This document shows, one piece after another, positions 36,615 through 48,159 of a DNA stretch of 64,000 bases. The DNA is from Cymodocea nodosa (taxonomy: Eukaryota > Streptophyta > Magnoliopsida > Alismatales > Cymodoceaceae). Every line of letters starts with the position of its first letter. Position 1 is the stretch's first letter. Location of the stretch: contig JAZBRI010000008.1 of the NCBI GenBank assembly GCA_036874045.1, positions 4,293,001 through 4,357,000 of the forward strand, given 5' to 3'. The notes below the pieces were generated by a model. It did no database searches, was not told where the DNA came from, and saw only the letters and a program-made list of their open reading frames with translations. The position numbers were made by a program, and so were the translations under genes.

Positions 36615-37122
36615 CGTGCATAATACATATACCCATCTTGATGGGCATTTAAACTGAACAGGGTAGGGTAGGGTATGAACAAACTTGGCTCATCAGAAAA
36701 GGAAAAAAAGATGACCAGATTTTTGATATTGGTAGTTAATTTTTTTTTATATTGATAGCTAATGTTTTTGTTTAAATTTAAATCTAAGTTTTTCTTCTGT
36801 AAGATGAGGAAAGAACAATTGGACTGTATACTCTTGGTTTATTATTAGCAGTAGTCTGCTAATATGTATTATGCAGTAGCGTGCATAATACATATACCCA
36901 CCTTGATGGGCATTTAAACTGAACAGGGTAGGGTAGGCTATGAACAAACTTGGCTCATCAGAAAAGGAAAAAAAGATTACCAGATTTTTGATATTGGTAG
37001 TTAGTTTTTTTTTATACTGATAGCTAATGTTTTTGTTTAAGTTTAAATCAAAGTTTTTCTTCTGTAAGATGAGGAAAGAACAATTGGACTGTATACTCTT
37101 GGTTTATTATTAGCAGTAGTCT
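36615..37122 (+). repeat. 265-bp tandem duplication (about 1.9 copies)
   Basis: CGTGCATAATACATATACCC starts at 36615 and again at 36880, and GCAGTAGTCT at 36848 recurs at 37113, both exactly 265 bases apart. The copies differ at only a few bases, so the duplication is recent. The two matching minus-strand frames (36446-36682, 36759-36947) are products of the duplication, not genes. Confidence 0.93.
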
Positions 37123-39490
37123 TTTTATCTGAAGTTAAATCTTGGTTTTGCTCGGACTTTATTAGAAAATTGAAGTCCATCCTCAATCCAAGTCCCTATT
37201 CATTGCTTTTTTTCATAATAGTAGTATTTTTTGCATACTTTAAGATTCAAATTTTAGATAAAATTACAGTTACCATTGTCTTGGTCGATAAGTTATTACA
37301 ATTTTGTTAGTCTCTATTTGTTCCTTCCATGTTTAGTTACTATTGATTTTTATAATGGTAACATTTTAAAGTAAAGGTAAATTTAAAACCATTTGGTTAA
37401 AAATTGCAAGAAAAGTTTTAATTAAATTTATGTAATTTAACTAAAAATTTGATAATAGATAAAAATACTTTGAAGAAAAGTATTTTTATAATAAACCATA
37501 CGTAGTAAAATTGTGACTTATATTATTGTTATTATTTTAAAATTCCCTAGAATTCATGCTTTATAAATGACCACAAATGTAGCATATACCTCTAATTACC
37601 TAAAATATTGCAGTTGATTTTCATTAATTGCTATATATGGTCCTCACCAAACTAACTTGTTCAAGAAGATTCTCTCAAAGTTACATTTCACTACATGTGG
37701 TAGATTAATTATTAGTTGTTAGTATTGAGATGAAATAGTTATATAATTAAGGATGCAACTTCAAGATATAATAGTTGAAGTCGTCGACACACAAATCAAA
37801 ATTAAGAAGCTTACGTGGTTTTTTATGAATTAGATATTGTATGTATATACTTAATTGGATGGTAGCTAGTTAAACCTAATTAATTGAAGAAAGCCCCTTC
37901 ACTCAATCAGCATCTTCTTAGTTACCTACGCTTGTTTATTACTGCTGATCGATAGGCGATCACTCTTATCGTCAATCTCATTCTTATTTGATAATGATAG
38001 TGTTATTTGCAATTTGTAATATTCGAATTTTAGAAGAAATTACGATACCATTATCCTTAATCAATTAAACTATTACAGATCGATAGCTACTTCGACCTCT
38101 TTAATCACGATTGATGGATATATAAATTATTGACTCCGATAATGGTACGACCCCAACAAGAGCAAAAGTACTGTTAAAAAAAGCTATTACGACTACAGAA
38201 TTCTTCATTACCTATGGCTTATTCCAATCTAGATTTGTCCAAACTTAGCTTTTTTGTTGCAAGCCAAGAAGGGTGAGTGACATGAGTACGCTATTTTTTG
38301 TGTGTAAATGAAGTGTAGATGGCGCAAGTACTGTGGAAATAACACTAGTATGGTCGGCAGTAATTAATTACATTTCGTATCATTAATAACCTAACATAGT
38401 TGTAGTTGAAGATTCATGAGTGATCTTTGGTACATTTCAACTAACCCTCCATGAAAGGGATCGAAGGTTTTACATACCCATGGTAGTTGAGTAAGTCGAC
38501 GGTGGAGATCAAATTTTAAGTAGGAAAGATCTAATACCCAATAACTATAAGAGTAGTTAGAACTTGACTAACACTTATCTTGTGTAATTGAGAGTTGGTT
38601 CACTTGAAGAACATGAGTACATGACAAAATTACTACGTAATTTTAAGGGGTGCTAACGGCATCGAAAAGTTTAGGTAAAATCTAAAAAATGAGAGATAGA
38701 AATTTGAATAAAGTTTGAGAAATTCAGAAAATTTGAGAGTATTAGTGTATACTCAGAAAGTGAAAGAAAATAAAGTAATATAAATTATAAATAAATAATT
38801 TATATATTTTAAAAGATTTTTTAAGATAATAATAAAAGATAAGTATTATTATTAATAATATTTAATTATTAAAAATTTCATAATATTTTTGAAAAATTCA
38901 ATATTTTATTCAAATATTTAAAGTATTGCAGCATAACAAATCAAATAAAATGTTATAATAATAAGGGCGAGCTTTTTTCAACAACATGAGGGTAAGGGCA
39001 GGTGATAGTGAGAACGAAGATAGCAACCGCAGGTTGAGTGAGTAGGTGACAATGAAAAGAAGAGGGCAACTGCAGGTTGAGCAGGCACGTAAGTTTTTTT
39101 CGACAAAGGTAGGGCGGCAAGCAATCATGGGCGAACAGTTTCCTAAGTTTTCTCAACTCTGAGAGTGAGAAAATTGGTTAAACGAGTCGAAAACTTGGGG
39201 AATTAATTTTCCTAGGTTTCACAATCACCTAATATAAGAAATTTTTTTTTTTTTCCCTTACTTTCTTCTATTTTCAAGCTTGCAATAACCCCCACTTAAG
39301 ATTAAACGTAAACATGGTGTTGTGGCGCCAACCCAAGACCAAACGATGAAAGAAAACGGCAACCCAAGAGCAATACCAAAGAGACATTAAATACTTTATC
39401 CACTTACAATGATTGAAAGTTTTGCACATGACACACGTATCAAAAATAGCGATACAAAATATAGTTGCTACCGAGATCAGAACTTCCTTA
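37123..39490. other. AT-rich intergenic DNA
   Basis: No gene recognised. 38750-38910 is extremely AT-rich. From about 39240 to 39490 it may include the reversed LTR of the copia relic that follows, but I found no matching second LTR. Confidence 0.4.
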
Positions 39491-39508
39491 ACTCTCCCTC
39501 AAACTTGG

Positions 39509-40585
39509 TCAGGTGATGAGACCAAGCTTGGTTGAGAGCATGTCAAATAACTTGCTGTTAATGGATTTAGTTAAAAGTTCAGCAATCTGCTGGCAAAAAG
39601 GAACGAATCTCGTGCAAACAGCTCCGCATGCAACTTGTTCTCGAACAAAATGGTAATCCAGAGCCCTATGCTTAGCTTTAGTGTGTAAAACAGGCTTGAC
39701 GGACAAGTTCACGACACTTTTATTATCACACATGATTTGTGAAGCACATTCTTGGCGTATCCCATGCTCTTTAAAGAGGTTGCAAAGCCGAAGGACATCA
39801 ATAGTATAGCTAGCAAGCACATGAAATTCAGCCTCAATGGTACTTCGCGACACAGTAGATTGTTTTTTTGTAAACAAGACACGTAGTTTCCGTCGATATA
39901 AACACAGTCCAGTCATGTATCTTTCAGTCACTAGACAAGAGCTCCATTTTGCATCACAAAAGGTATAAAGATTAGTAGTAGATTGAGAAGTGTAAAATAA
40001 AGTTTTATTCACACTCCCTTTCACATGCCAACACATGTTTTAATAATAAATACTGGTGATATGTAAGATTATGCATGTAATGACTTAAGAAATTGACACA
40101 AGAACATAAATCAGGACCAATAATTCAAAGATGTTGTAAGTTGCCTAGCATTCTATGGTAGAAAGTTTAGTAGGTTGATCAAGAAAAGCATTAAGCTTAA
40201 CTAGAAGAGGAGTTTTAATTGATTTGCAATTTTCCATACGAGCCTTTTTAAGAGAAACTTCGTACTGAGTTTGAGAGAGAACCATACCTATCCCATTCTT
40301 TAAAACTTCTATTCCATTAAAGTGATGGAGATCTAGATCTTTTATGACAAATTGTTGATTAACACTAGTTAAGGCACCTATGAGAGCAAGATTGTTACCA
40401 ATGGTAACTACGTCATCCACATAAAGTAACAGATATAAGATATCATTATTACACTTAAAGATAAAAAGAAAATCATATGACAAACTTGAGTTAAAATCAA
40501 ACTCAAAAAGATTTCACCTTGATAACTATTTTAAACCATATATAGAATTTTGTTAAGCTTGCAAACATATTCAAAGTGTACATTG
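39509..40585 (-). pseudogene. Copia RT-RNase H relic, minus strand
   Basis: The end of a copia pol from a lineage different from A, B and C. Reading leftwards: CKLNKILY near 40560 (start of RT palm), a block with LLYVDDVVTIGNN (active site YVDD, about 40410), the SQTQYEVSLKKARMEN and TPL linker, then RNase H with CDAKWSSC, a KKQSTVSRSTIEAEFHVLA block, MCDNKSVVNLS and KAKHRALDYHFVRE, ending near 39509. Stops and frameshifts lie between 40037 and 40144 and near 40500. A purine tract (TTGAGGGAGAG on the minus strand) follows the stop at about 39488-39500, as in Tork/Tnt1-like elements. Integrase and gag are gone. Confidence 0.82.
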
Positions 40586-41119
40586 TTGGGAAAGATAACT
40601 ACAAACAGGATCTTCTAAATAACTTTTCAATGATAAAAATAATATGAAAATCAAACAAATTACAAGCAAACTACAACACCAATATTTATATAGAAAATCT
40701 CTCTAATGTGAGGAGTAATAATTATGGGACAAATTAATTTACCTCTAATCTTTCATTATAAACAAATAAAGGGTACAAAGAAGTCTTTTCTAGTCTTTAA
40801 CTAGAAGAATTACACATTCACAATTGCAAATAACAAATGACATGTGCACAACACAAACAAGAGGCAAATAGGTTTTATCTTAAATAAGATATCTTGTGAT
40901 GATCGAATAACACATTAGAAAGGGGGGATTGAATAGTGTCCTAGCAAATCTAATTACTTTTAAAAAATTCAAAAGTAGTTGACATTAATGAACCTTAATT
41001 AAGATGATTCAATTAACATTAAATAATCACACAAACTAAAAAGGAATACAAAAGATTTATAGTGGTTCCTTAAAATAGATAGTTGTTAGGAATTTAAGTA
41101 AATATCAACAAATCGAACA
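40586..41119. other. Retrotransposon-derived junction DNA with reversed copia LTR end
   Basis: About 40897-41085 looks like the reverse complement of a copia LTR end (GATCG..., then AAAGGGGGGATTGAATAG, then a GTGGTTCCTT motif). From about 41086 to 41119 is the end of a gypsy LTR (CGAACA) next to a primer site. The rest is unassigned. Confidence 0.4.
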
Positions 41120-41126
41120 AATTTTT

Positions 41127-43224
41127 TGGTGCCATTGCTAGGAAATGAAAAACTAAAAAAAATTGTAGCACTATTTTGTTTTCATAACATAAGGAGTGTT
41201 GTGTGTTTTTATTATTGAGAATATGATATATGCTTATGCTCAAGGATTTCTGAAATCTGTAGTTAGCATATGTGAATTCTACAATTCGGAAGGTCATAAT
41301 ATTGTTAATTGTTTGAAACTAAGATAATTGTAGATGGCTAGATCAAATGGGCAATAAATGAATTATATCCAATACAATATAACTAAGTATGAAAATACTA
41401 TAGTTTATCCAACTAATAGTCAATTTAGGATAAGTAATATGTCGAGAGATAGGGAAGTATGAGATAGGTATGACAAACTTGAACAAAGTTTAGAACAAAA
41501 CCTAGACAAATTGGAACAATACATGTATTATCAGCAAAAAGTCAACCAAATAAACTATAAGGAAAATTATTCCAAACCTAAAATTGATATCATCTATGAA
41601 ACTGAGAAAATCATAATGAAAATCGATCAAAAACTGAATGTAATGAGATTAGATGATTTGGAAAGAAAGCTAAATGCATTAGATGAATTTACAGGTCAGG
41701 CAAGATAAAAATAAGAACACAAATGACAATTTAAATGTCAAAAGTGTGCATAATTTACAAAACATAAAGATAAACGAAATTACCAATGAAATAGGAATTG
41801 AGAAATGTAATCCAACTAAAGAATATATGGAAACAATTAAAGATCAAAATCATAAGAAAGAAATAGTAATACAAGAACATCGTCAAATTGCTGAAAATAT
41901 GGAAGATGTTTATGTAACATTAAGATTTGGAACTTATGTGCCACCAAGAATTCAAAAAGAAAACAAGGTGAAGTTAAGTAAGAAAAATCTTCAAAATGGA
42001 AATGAACAAATAATACCTGAAAACATAGAGATTAATGAAGAAAAATTTGAATCTTAAAATGAAATTGTAAATGACCAAAAGAAAGAAATGGATAAAAAAG
42101 AATCTAAAGTTAATCATGGACAAGGAAAAGAATCTTTTAAATTATAATCATTAGTACCCTATCTTGAAAGATTAAAATAAACATTTCCTGAAAAACAAGA
42201 AAAAATTCGAGAAACTTTTAAAAAAGTACAAGTTAACATTCATTTATTAGATTTATTGCAGAAAATGTCACCTTGTGCTAAATTTCTTAAGGATTTGTGT
42301 ATTAAGAAAAGGGAGCGAAAAGTGTTAAGAAAAGTCTTTTTAGTAGAACAAAGTAGTTCTCTATTTCTACCACAAATTCCTAAAAGGTTATTTGATCTAG
42401 GAATCTCTATTATATCATGCACAATAAGTAATACAACTTTGGAAAGAACCTTAATAGACCTAGGTGCAAGTATAAATGTTATGCTTAGTGATATATTTCT
42501 ATCCCTAGGATTATAAGGATTAAACCATACTAGTATTGTCATTCAATTAACAGATAGAAGTATAAAATACCCTAGAGGAAAAATAGAAGATGTTCTAATT
42601 AAAGTCAAGAACTTCATTTATCTTATTGATATTGTTGTTTTGGATTCCCAAGAAATTAATCATTAGAATCATGATACATCTCTAATTTTGGGAATGCCAT
42701 TTCTAGCAACTTCAGGAGCTATTATCAACTATAAAAATGGAATGATGAAATTAGCATATAGTAATGAGGATACTTAACTAAATATTTTCAAACTAGAAGG
42801 GGATGAGGAGTTAGAAATGTCCTTACATATTATAGATTGTTTAGAAGATGAAGGAGACATGTTAGAAGATGTGATTCAAGAAGAATTAAATAGATAATTA
42901 GATATTGAAAATCTAGAAGGAAGTGAAAATATAGATGGAGACTTAAACATAGAAGTAGAAGAAGACCAAGAAAAATTTAATATTGAAGAGGAAAATGTTA
43001 AATTAGGAGCTCTAGCTTCTAATGGTCAACACCTAGATTTAAAACCATTACCTCTTGAATTGATCTATAAATTTCTAGAAGAAGAATAGACTCGTCCAAT
43101 AATTATAGCATTAGATTTAAATGAAGATCAAATATCTAAATTAAAAGATGTAGCAAAGAAATATAAAGAAGCAATAGGTAGGACTATGGTTGACATAAAG
43201 GGGTTAAGTTCAATTATATGCCAT
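41127..43224 (+). pseudogene. Gypsy G1: primer site, gag remnant and protease (Athila-like)
   Basis: Begins with a decayed primer site (TGGTGCCATTGCTAGGAA at 41127-41144; the intact form TGGCGCCGTTGCCGGGGA matches the tRNA-Asp 3' end). The gag frame starts at ATG 41223 and reaches a decayed zinc knuckle within 50 residues; no capsid domain precedes it. Then follow a helical linker, a TLRFGTYVPPR segment (family TLRSG) and protease with TLIDLGASINVM (about 42450) and the later LGMPFLATSGA (about 42690-42725). Many stops and frame changes. It ends in the protease-RT linker at 43224, where another LTR start is joined. Confidence 0.8.
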
Positions 43225-43296
43225 TGTTTAGAATGAAAAAGTGCATAATATTAACGGCTAAATGATGGTTAATTGCATAATATTTAGCTTATCATT
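43225..43296 (+). repeat. Gypsy LTR head fragment at an inversion junction
   Basis: TGTTTAGAATGAAAAAGTGC and about 50 further bases match the first 70 bases of the gypsy LTR (reverse complement of 46840-46910). Left of it is G1 linker sequence, right of it reversed G3 protease. No purine tract precedes it, so it is not a normal 3' LTR. Confidence 0.8.
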
Positions 43297-44785
43297 ATGC
43301 TAACTTCATTACTCTAGTTTTACAATTTATAACAGCCCCTGATGTTGCTAAAAATGGCCTTCCCAAAATTAAAGATGTATCACTATTTTTATGCTTAATT
43401 TGTTGGGAATCCAAAATTACAATATCAATAGGATATATAAAATTCTTGATTTTAATTAAGACATCCTCTATTTTTCCTCTAGGGTATCTTATACTTCTAT
43501 CAGCTAATTGAATAACCATACTAGTAGGAGTTAAGCCTTCTAATCCTAAGGATGCAAATATATCACTTGGCATAACATTTATACCTGCACCTAAGTCTAT
43601 TAAGGTTCTTTCTAGAATGGTATTTCCTATGGTGTATGATATAACAGGGATTCCAGGATCAGATAACTTTTTAGGAATTTGTGGCAGAAATAGGTAACTA
43701 CTTTGCTCAGTTAAAACGACATTTCTAAGAACTTTTCGCTCTCTTTTCCTAGTACACCAATCCTTCAGAAATTTAGCACAAGGTGGCATATTCTGTAATA
43801 GATCTAACAAAGGAATGTTAACTTGTACTTTTTCAAAAATTTCTCTGATTTTTTCTTATTTTTCAGGAATTGTTTGTTGTAATCTTTCAGGATAGGGTGC
43901 TAAAGATTTTGATTTCAAAGACTCTTTTTCTTTTAGTTGATTTGTTTGATCATTTTTAGCTGCAATTGCAGATTCAGATTGTTCTTCAGTGATTTCTAGA
44001 TTTTCAGCTATTACATTTTCATTATCATTTTGATTTTTACTCTTGTCCACCTTCATATCATTTTCATTTTGAGTTCTTGGTGGTATATCAGTTCCAGATC
44101 TTAATGTTACACATACATCTTCCAGATTTTCGTTACTTTCATGATGTTTTTGTATATCATTTTTGTGATTATGATCTTCAATTGTTTTTAGTTTTAAAGT
44201 GAATTCTTTAAATTCTCTTACATTTGTGTTTTCTGTTTGTTGTATATTTCGCAAGTTGTGCAGGTTTATAACATTATAATTTTCATTATCCTGTTGTAAA
44301 ACTTGTATTTTCATTGCATTTTTGTCTAATGCTTTTAATTTTGTTTCCAGATCATCTAATTTCATTGCATTCAATTTTTGATCAATTTTCTTTATGGCTT
44401 TTTCAGTTTCGTAAATTATATCCTGTTTAGGTTCTGAATATGCCTCCTTATAGTTTAATTGGTTGACTTCTTGTTGTTGACACACAAAGTATTCCAGTTT
44501 GTCCAGATTTTGCTCTATACTATGCTCAAATCTGTCATAGCTATCCCAAACTTCAGTGTCTCTCATCATATTACACATTCTATACTGACCATCAGTTGGG
44601 TAAACTATAGGATTCTCATACTCAACTCTATTATATTGAGGATAATTCATTTGTTGTTCATGGGATCTATCAATCTGTAAATATCTCAATTTCAAACAAT
44701 CAGAAATGTCGTGTCCTTCAGAATTGCAGAATTCACATATACTAATTAAAGGTTTCAGAAATCTTTGAGCATAAGCATATGCCAT
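43297..44785 (-). pseudogene. Gypsy G3: gag remnant and protease (Athila-like), minus strand
   Basis: The best preserved of three related copies: one frame from ATG 44785 (MAYAYAQ) down to about 43297 with a single stop (TAA at 43856-43858, CAA to TAA). A zinc knuckle CEFCNSEGHDISDC lies at residues 18-31, very near the start. Then a long helical linker, VTLRSGTDIPPR, an acidic linker, MPPCAKFLKDWC, and a retropepsin-like domain with ERTLIDLGAGINVMPSD, LADRSIRYPRGKIEDVL and ILGRPFLATSGA. RT and everything after it are missing. The lack of a capsid (retrotrans_gag) domain is shared with G1 and G2. Confidence 0.85.
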
Positions 44786-44859
44786 ATTCTCAATTACAGA
44801 AGAAAACACACAACTCTGACTATTAAAATGAAACAGCTCTAACAGTTGCTTATATCTAT

Positions 44860-45000
44860 TCAATTCAATTCAATTCAGTTCAATTCAATTCAATTCAATT
44901 CAGTTCAATTCAATTCAATTCAATTCAGTTCAATTCAATTCAATTTAGTTCAATTCAATTCAATTTAGTTCAATTCAATTCAATTTAGTTCAATTCAATT
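44860..45000 (-). repeat. AATTC-type pentanucleotide repeat between primer site and gag
   Basis: About 140 bases of TTCAA/CAATT pentamers with a periodic variant CAGTT or TTAGTT about every 25 bases. It lies in the leader of G3. G1 and G2 do not have it, so it expanded in this copy. Confidence 0.9.
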
Positions 45001-45017
45001 CCCCGGCAACGACGCCA
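45001..45017 (-). other. Primer binding site of G3 (tRNA-Asp type)
   Basis: On the minus strand TGGCGTCGTTGCCGGGG, one base from the complement of the plant tRNA-Asp 3' end, seven bases after the LTR end. Confidence 0.85.
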
Positions 45018-45024
45018 TAAAACT

Positions 45025-46910
45025 TGTTCGTGTTTTCCCAGCACTACACTAGAAAAACTTGGATTTGTTACTTCTATTTTTACTTAGTTAATTTATATTT
45101 ATGCCTATTCTTTCTTTTAGAAGTAAACAAACAACCTTTAATACAATTTAGATATTAATTCCAATTTGTACTTTAACTGCAAGTGCACAGTGTCTATTGT
45201 ATCAGTGTACAAGTACAGGTCGATCCCACAGGGAATTGCTGATGAATTTAAGAAATGTTTGATTGTGAACAATTCAAATTTATATTCAATAAGCACTCCG
45301 TTGAGTTATAGTTAACTCAACGGACTAAGTTCGTTGAGTTACAGTTAACTTAACGGACTAAGTTCATTGAGTTATGGCTAACTCAACGGACTATCCTCGT
45401 GGACTTAAGTTAACTCCATGAGTCTGTCTCTTCTTTATAATACTACTATTTACAGAGGAATTCGGCCAACCATTGGGTGATTCCACAGATTGTAAATAAC
45501 ATCAATTAAGCTTTTTAATGCTAGTTAACATTAGATTTATCATTATGCAATACTAACATTCAGATGATTCAAATAGTAACCATTAAAATCTTTAAGTTGT
45601 TTTGTACAAACCAATTTTAGTAAACTATAAAATTAAAACTAACATAAAACAATCATAAAATTGATACAAATAACATTAATCACGATACAACACAAACAAT
45701 ACAACACTCAAATACAACATACAAACAAAGATAAATTGTTTTTGGTATTTTTTTTTTATGTGATGGGCGAAAGGTGAAATGTAAAGTAATTTCACTTGAC
45801 AGTAAATACTTTCGACACTACTTGCAACACGATTACACCACTGAAAATTGAACCACTTACAATTCTGTCTCCTCTCCCTATAGAATCACGAGTCCAGAAT
45901 TGCAAGATGATCTCCTCTTCAGCATATAGACATCAACCCGAAGCCAAGGCTAAAAGCTTTACGATCTCCTGAAATATGAGTCGGCGCTTGGTGAAAATGT
46001 CTTCCCTTCCCGCGATGCGATCACTCCTCACAGTGGTTGTCAGGCACTATGTTTGGCTCAGAATCGACCCGACATCAGGCAAGTATCCTCATAGACCTCC
46101 GATGATTGGTGATTATGGTGGTGATACGATGGTTGATGTGATACTTCAGTGAATTGCCAATACTGTCTGTAGAAAGCTCGATGCTCCTCCTCTATATACA
46201 CTGGCCATCCATCGATCACGCACACTTCTTTTTTCTTTCTTTTCTTTTATATTTCTTCAGTAGTAACTGCTTCTAGTTGAATGGTCGGTTGGATTTCCTT
46301 CCTTCAGATCAACGGCGATGATTTCTTTCTCCCTACGTGATTGAATTCCTGCGTGATACGTGCGAATGTGGTTTTTCCTTCCAACTGTCTGTTCTTGCAA
46401 CCGCTATAGTGGCATATTAGAAAATATATAGTCCGTGGAGTTATAGATAACTCAACGGACTTCCTTTGTTGATTTAACTATAAAACACGTGCAAACATAA
46501 CAACTTAAGTTTATAACGCTAACCTAACGCATTGCCTTAGTGTATTTTCATGTGACTCAACGTGTGTAGTTATACTAACTTAACGAGTTATAACGTAAGT
46601 AAATCTACCAGCTCTCAACACGTGTCAGCTGCAGTTTAAACATAAAATAACATTTTGGAGAGTTACAGGTATAACTATCCGATGCTCAGATGCATTTTCG
46701 GATACTTAAGAATTTCACAGCCTGTAATTTACCGACAGTTCATAAATGTACTAAATTAACATTAATTGCCCAAAATTAAGCAGATTCTTCAATTAAAGCA
46801 TATAATAGTGCAATTATAACATAATGGCTTAATTCTCATATGATAAGCTAAATATTATGCAATTAACCATCATTTAACCGTTAATAATATGCACTTTTTC
46901 ATTCTAAATA
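45025..46910 (-). repeat. Gypsy G3 5' LTR, reversed
   Basis: 1886 bp on the minus strand, starting TGTTTAGAATG (last base changed on the plus strand) and ending CGAACA before the primer site. Contains GGGATCGACCTGTACTTG near 45215, a usual feature of this gypsy group, a palindrome array (45294-45425), another at 46430-46461, and CACGTG at about 46486 and 46618. Its right end is joined to the gag of element C. Confidence 0.85.
45294..45425. repeat. Tandem array of palindromes in the gypsy LTR
   Basis: Three to four units about 33 bases apart, each of the form TTCGTTGAGTTA, 4-base spacer, TAACTCAACGGA. The first (45297-45324) is a perfect inverted repeat around its spacer. Confidence 0.9.
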
Positions 46911-48147
46911 GGAATCATCATCAAAATCTTCACATTCAGAAGAAGAACAAGAGTTAGAAGACGTTGCTCATTTGTGCTTCATGGCAGATGAGTCTTAGGT
47001 AATATCTGATTATGAAATTCATTCAGATTTTAACTTTAATGAATTATTATGTGCTTATCATGCATTATTACAAAAACTTAAAGTTTGTAAACTAGAAAAT
47101 AAGAATATTAGATACTCTTTGTCTATTTTGGAAGAAGAAAATTGTTTCCTGTCTACTACTTTAGAAAAGTTTAAATGTGATAATGAAAATCATGCTAGAG
47201 ATTTGCATAAATTTAGATTTAATGAATGTGTCTTGCATGAACAAATACAAAATACAAATGCTGAAAAATTAAAAACAAAATCTGAAAATGAAATGTTGAG
47301 AAAAAATATAAATGATCTTGAGTTAGAAATTGACAAATTAAAAATGAGAGAGCTAGATTTAAATTCTACCATTAAGAAATAGAATTTAAGTCAAACTAAG
47401 TTAGACAAACTAACTAGTACCCCTGCGGTGTCATATAAATTTGGCTTAGGATTTGATTATCTTGAATATCCTGAATCTCAAGCCAACAAAGGATTTATTA
47501 GTTGCAGTTCAAGTAAATCTAAGACTAAAATTCCTTTTATCATGAAACAAGGTAATAAATATGTAGAAGTAGGTACTTCAAGGGATGAATCATGCAATAA
47601 TAATATAAACCAATGTGATTTATCTAAATGTACTTCTAACATGACTATCAATGTTTCTAAAAATCTTGTTTCTTGTTCTGGAAATTCAATCATTAATGTT
47701 TCAAAAATGTCAAACAATCGTAGTAAATTGAAAATTCAGAAATCTGAGCATGAAATTCAAAACTCTGGTGTTAGACCAATTACTCATTCTACATGTTCTT
47801 TATCTAAAAATTCTTGTGCAAAAAAAGATTTTGTATGTACTGAAAATTCAAATACAAATACAAAATCTTGGTATGAATTTATTGAAATGTATGAGCATAA
47901 CCAAAATAAATTAACATCTGATAAAAATCCCCTTGGTCTTGGTTATACTACATCTGAAAACAAAAAGAATGATTATAAGAGCAATAATGCTATAAGTAAG
48001 TATGATGCTAATGATAAATCATTAATACTTACAACTAATAATAACGTAAATGATAATGTTAAATTGTTTTTAAACAAAAAGAAGAAATATGCGTTTAATG
48101 AACTTAGTCCTCATCAACATTGGGTACCAAGAAATAGTTCCTCTTAA
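46911..48147 (+). pseudogene. gag of element C, C-terminal half
   Basis: Starts abruptly in a serine/glutamate-rich stretch with VAHLCFMADES, the counterpart of ANVCFMA in A1. It then runs through a long coiled coil (about 47040-47400) and an asparagine/serine-rich tail to HWVPRNSSS and the TAA at 48145. A TAG near 46998 and another near 47380 interrupt it. The matrix/capsid part and zinc knuckle are gone. Confidence 0.8.
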
Positions 48148-48159
48148 TTTGTTTTGCAG

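Noticed and set aside
45294-45425. CRISPR-like spaced repeats
   Set aside because: The units are contiguous palindromes in a plant LTR, without unique spacers or cas genes.
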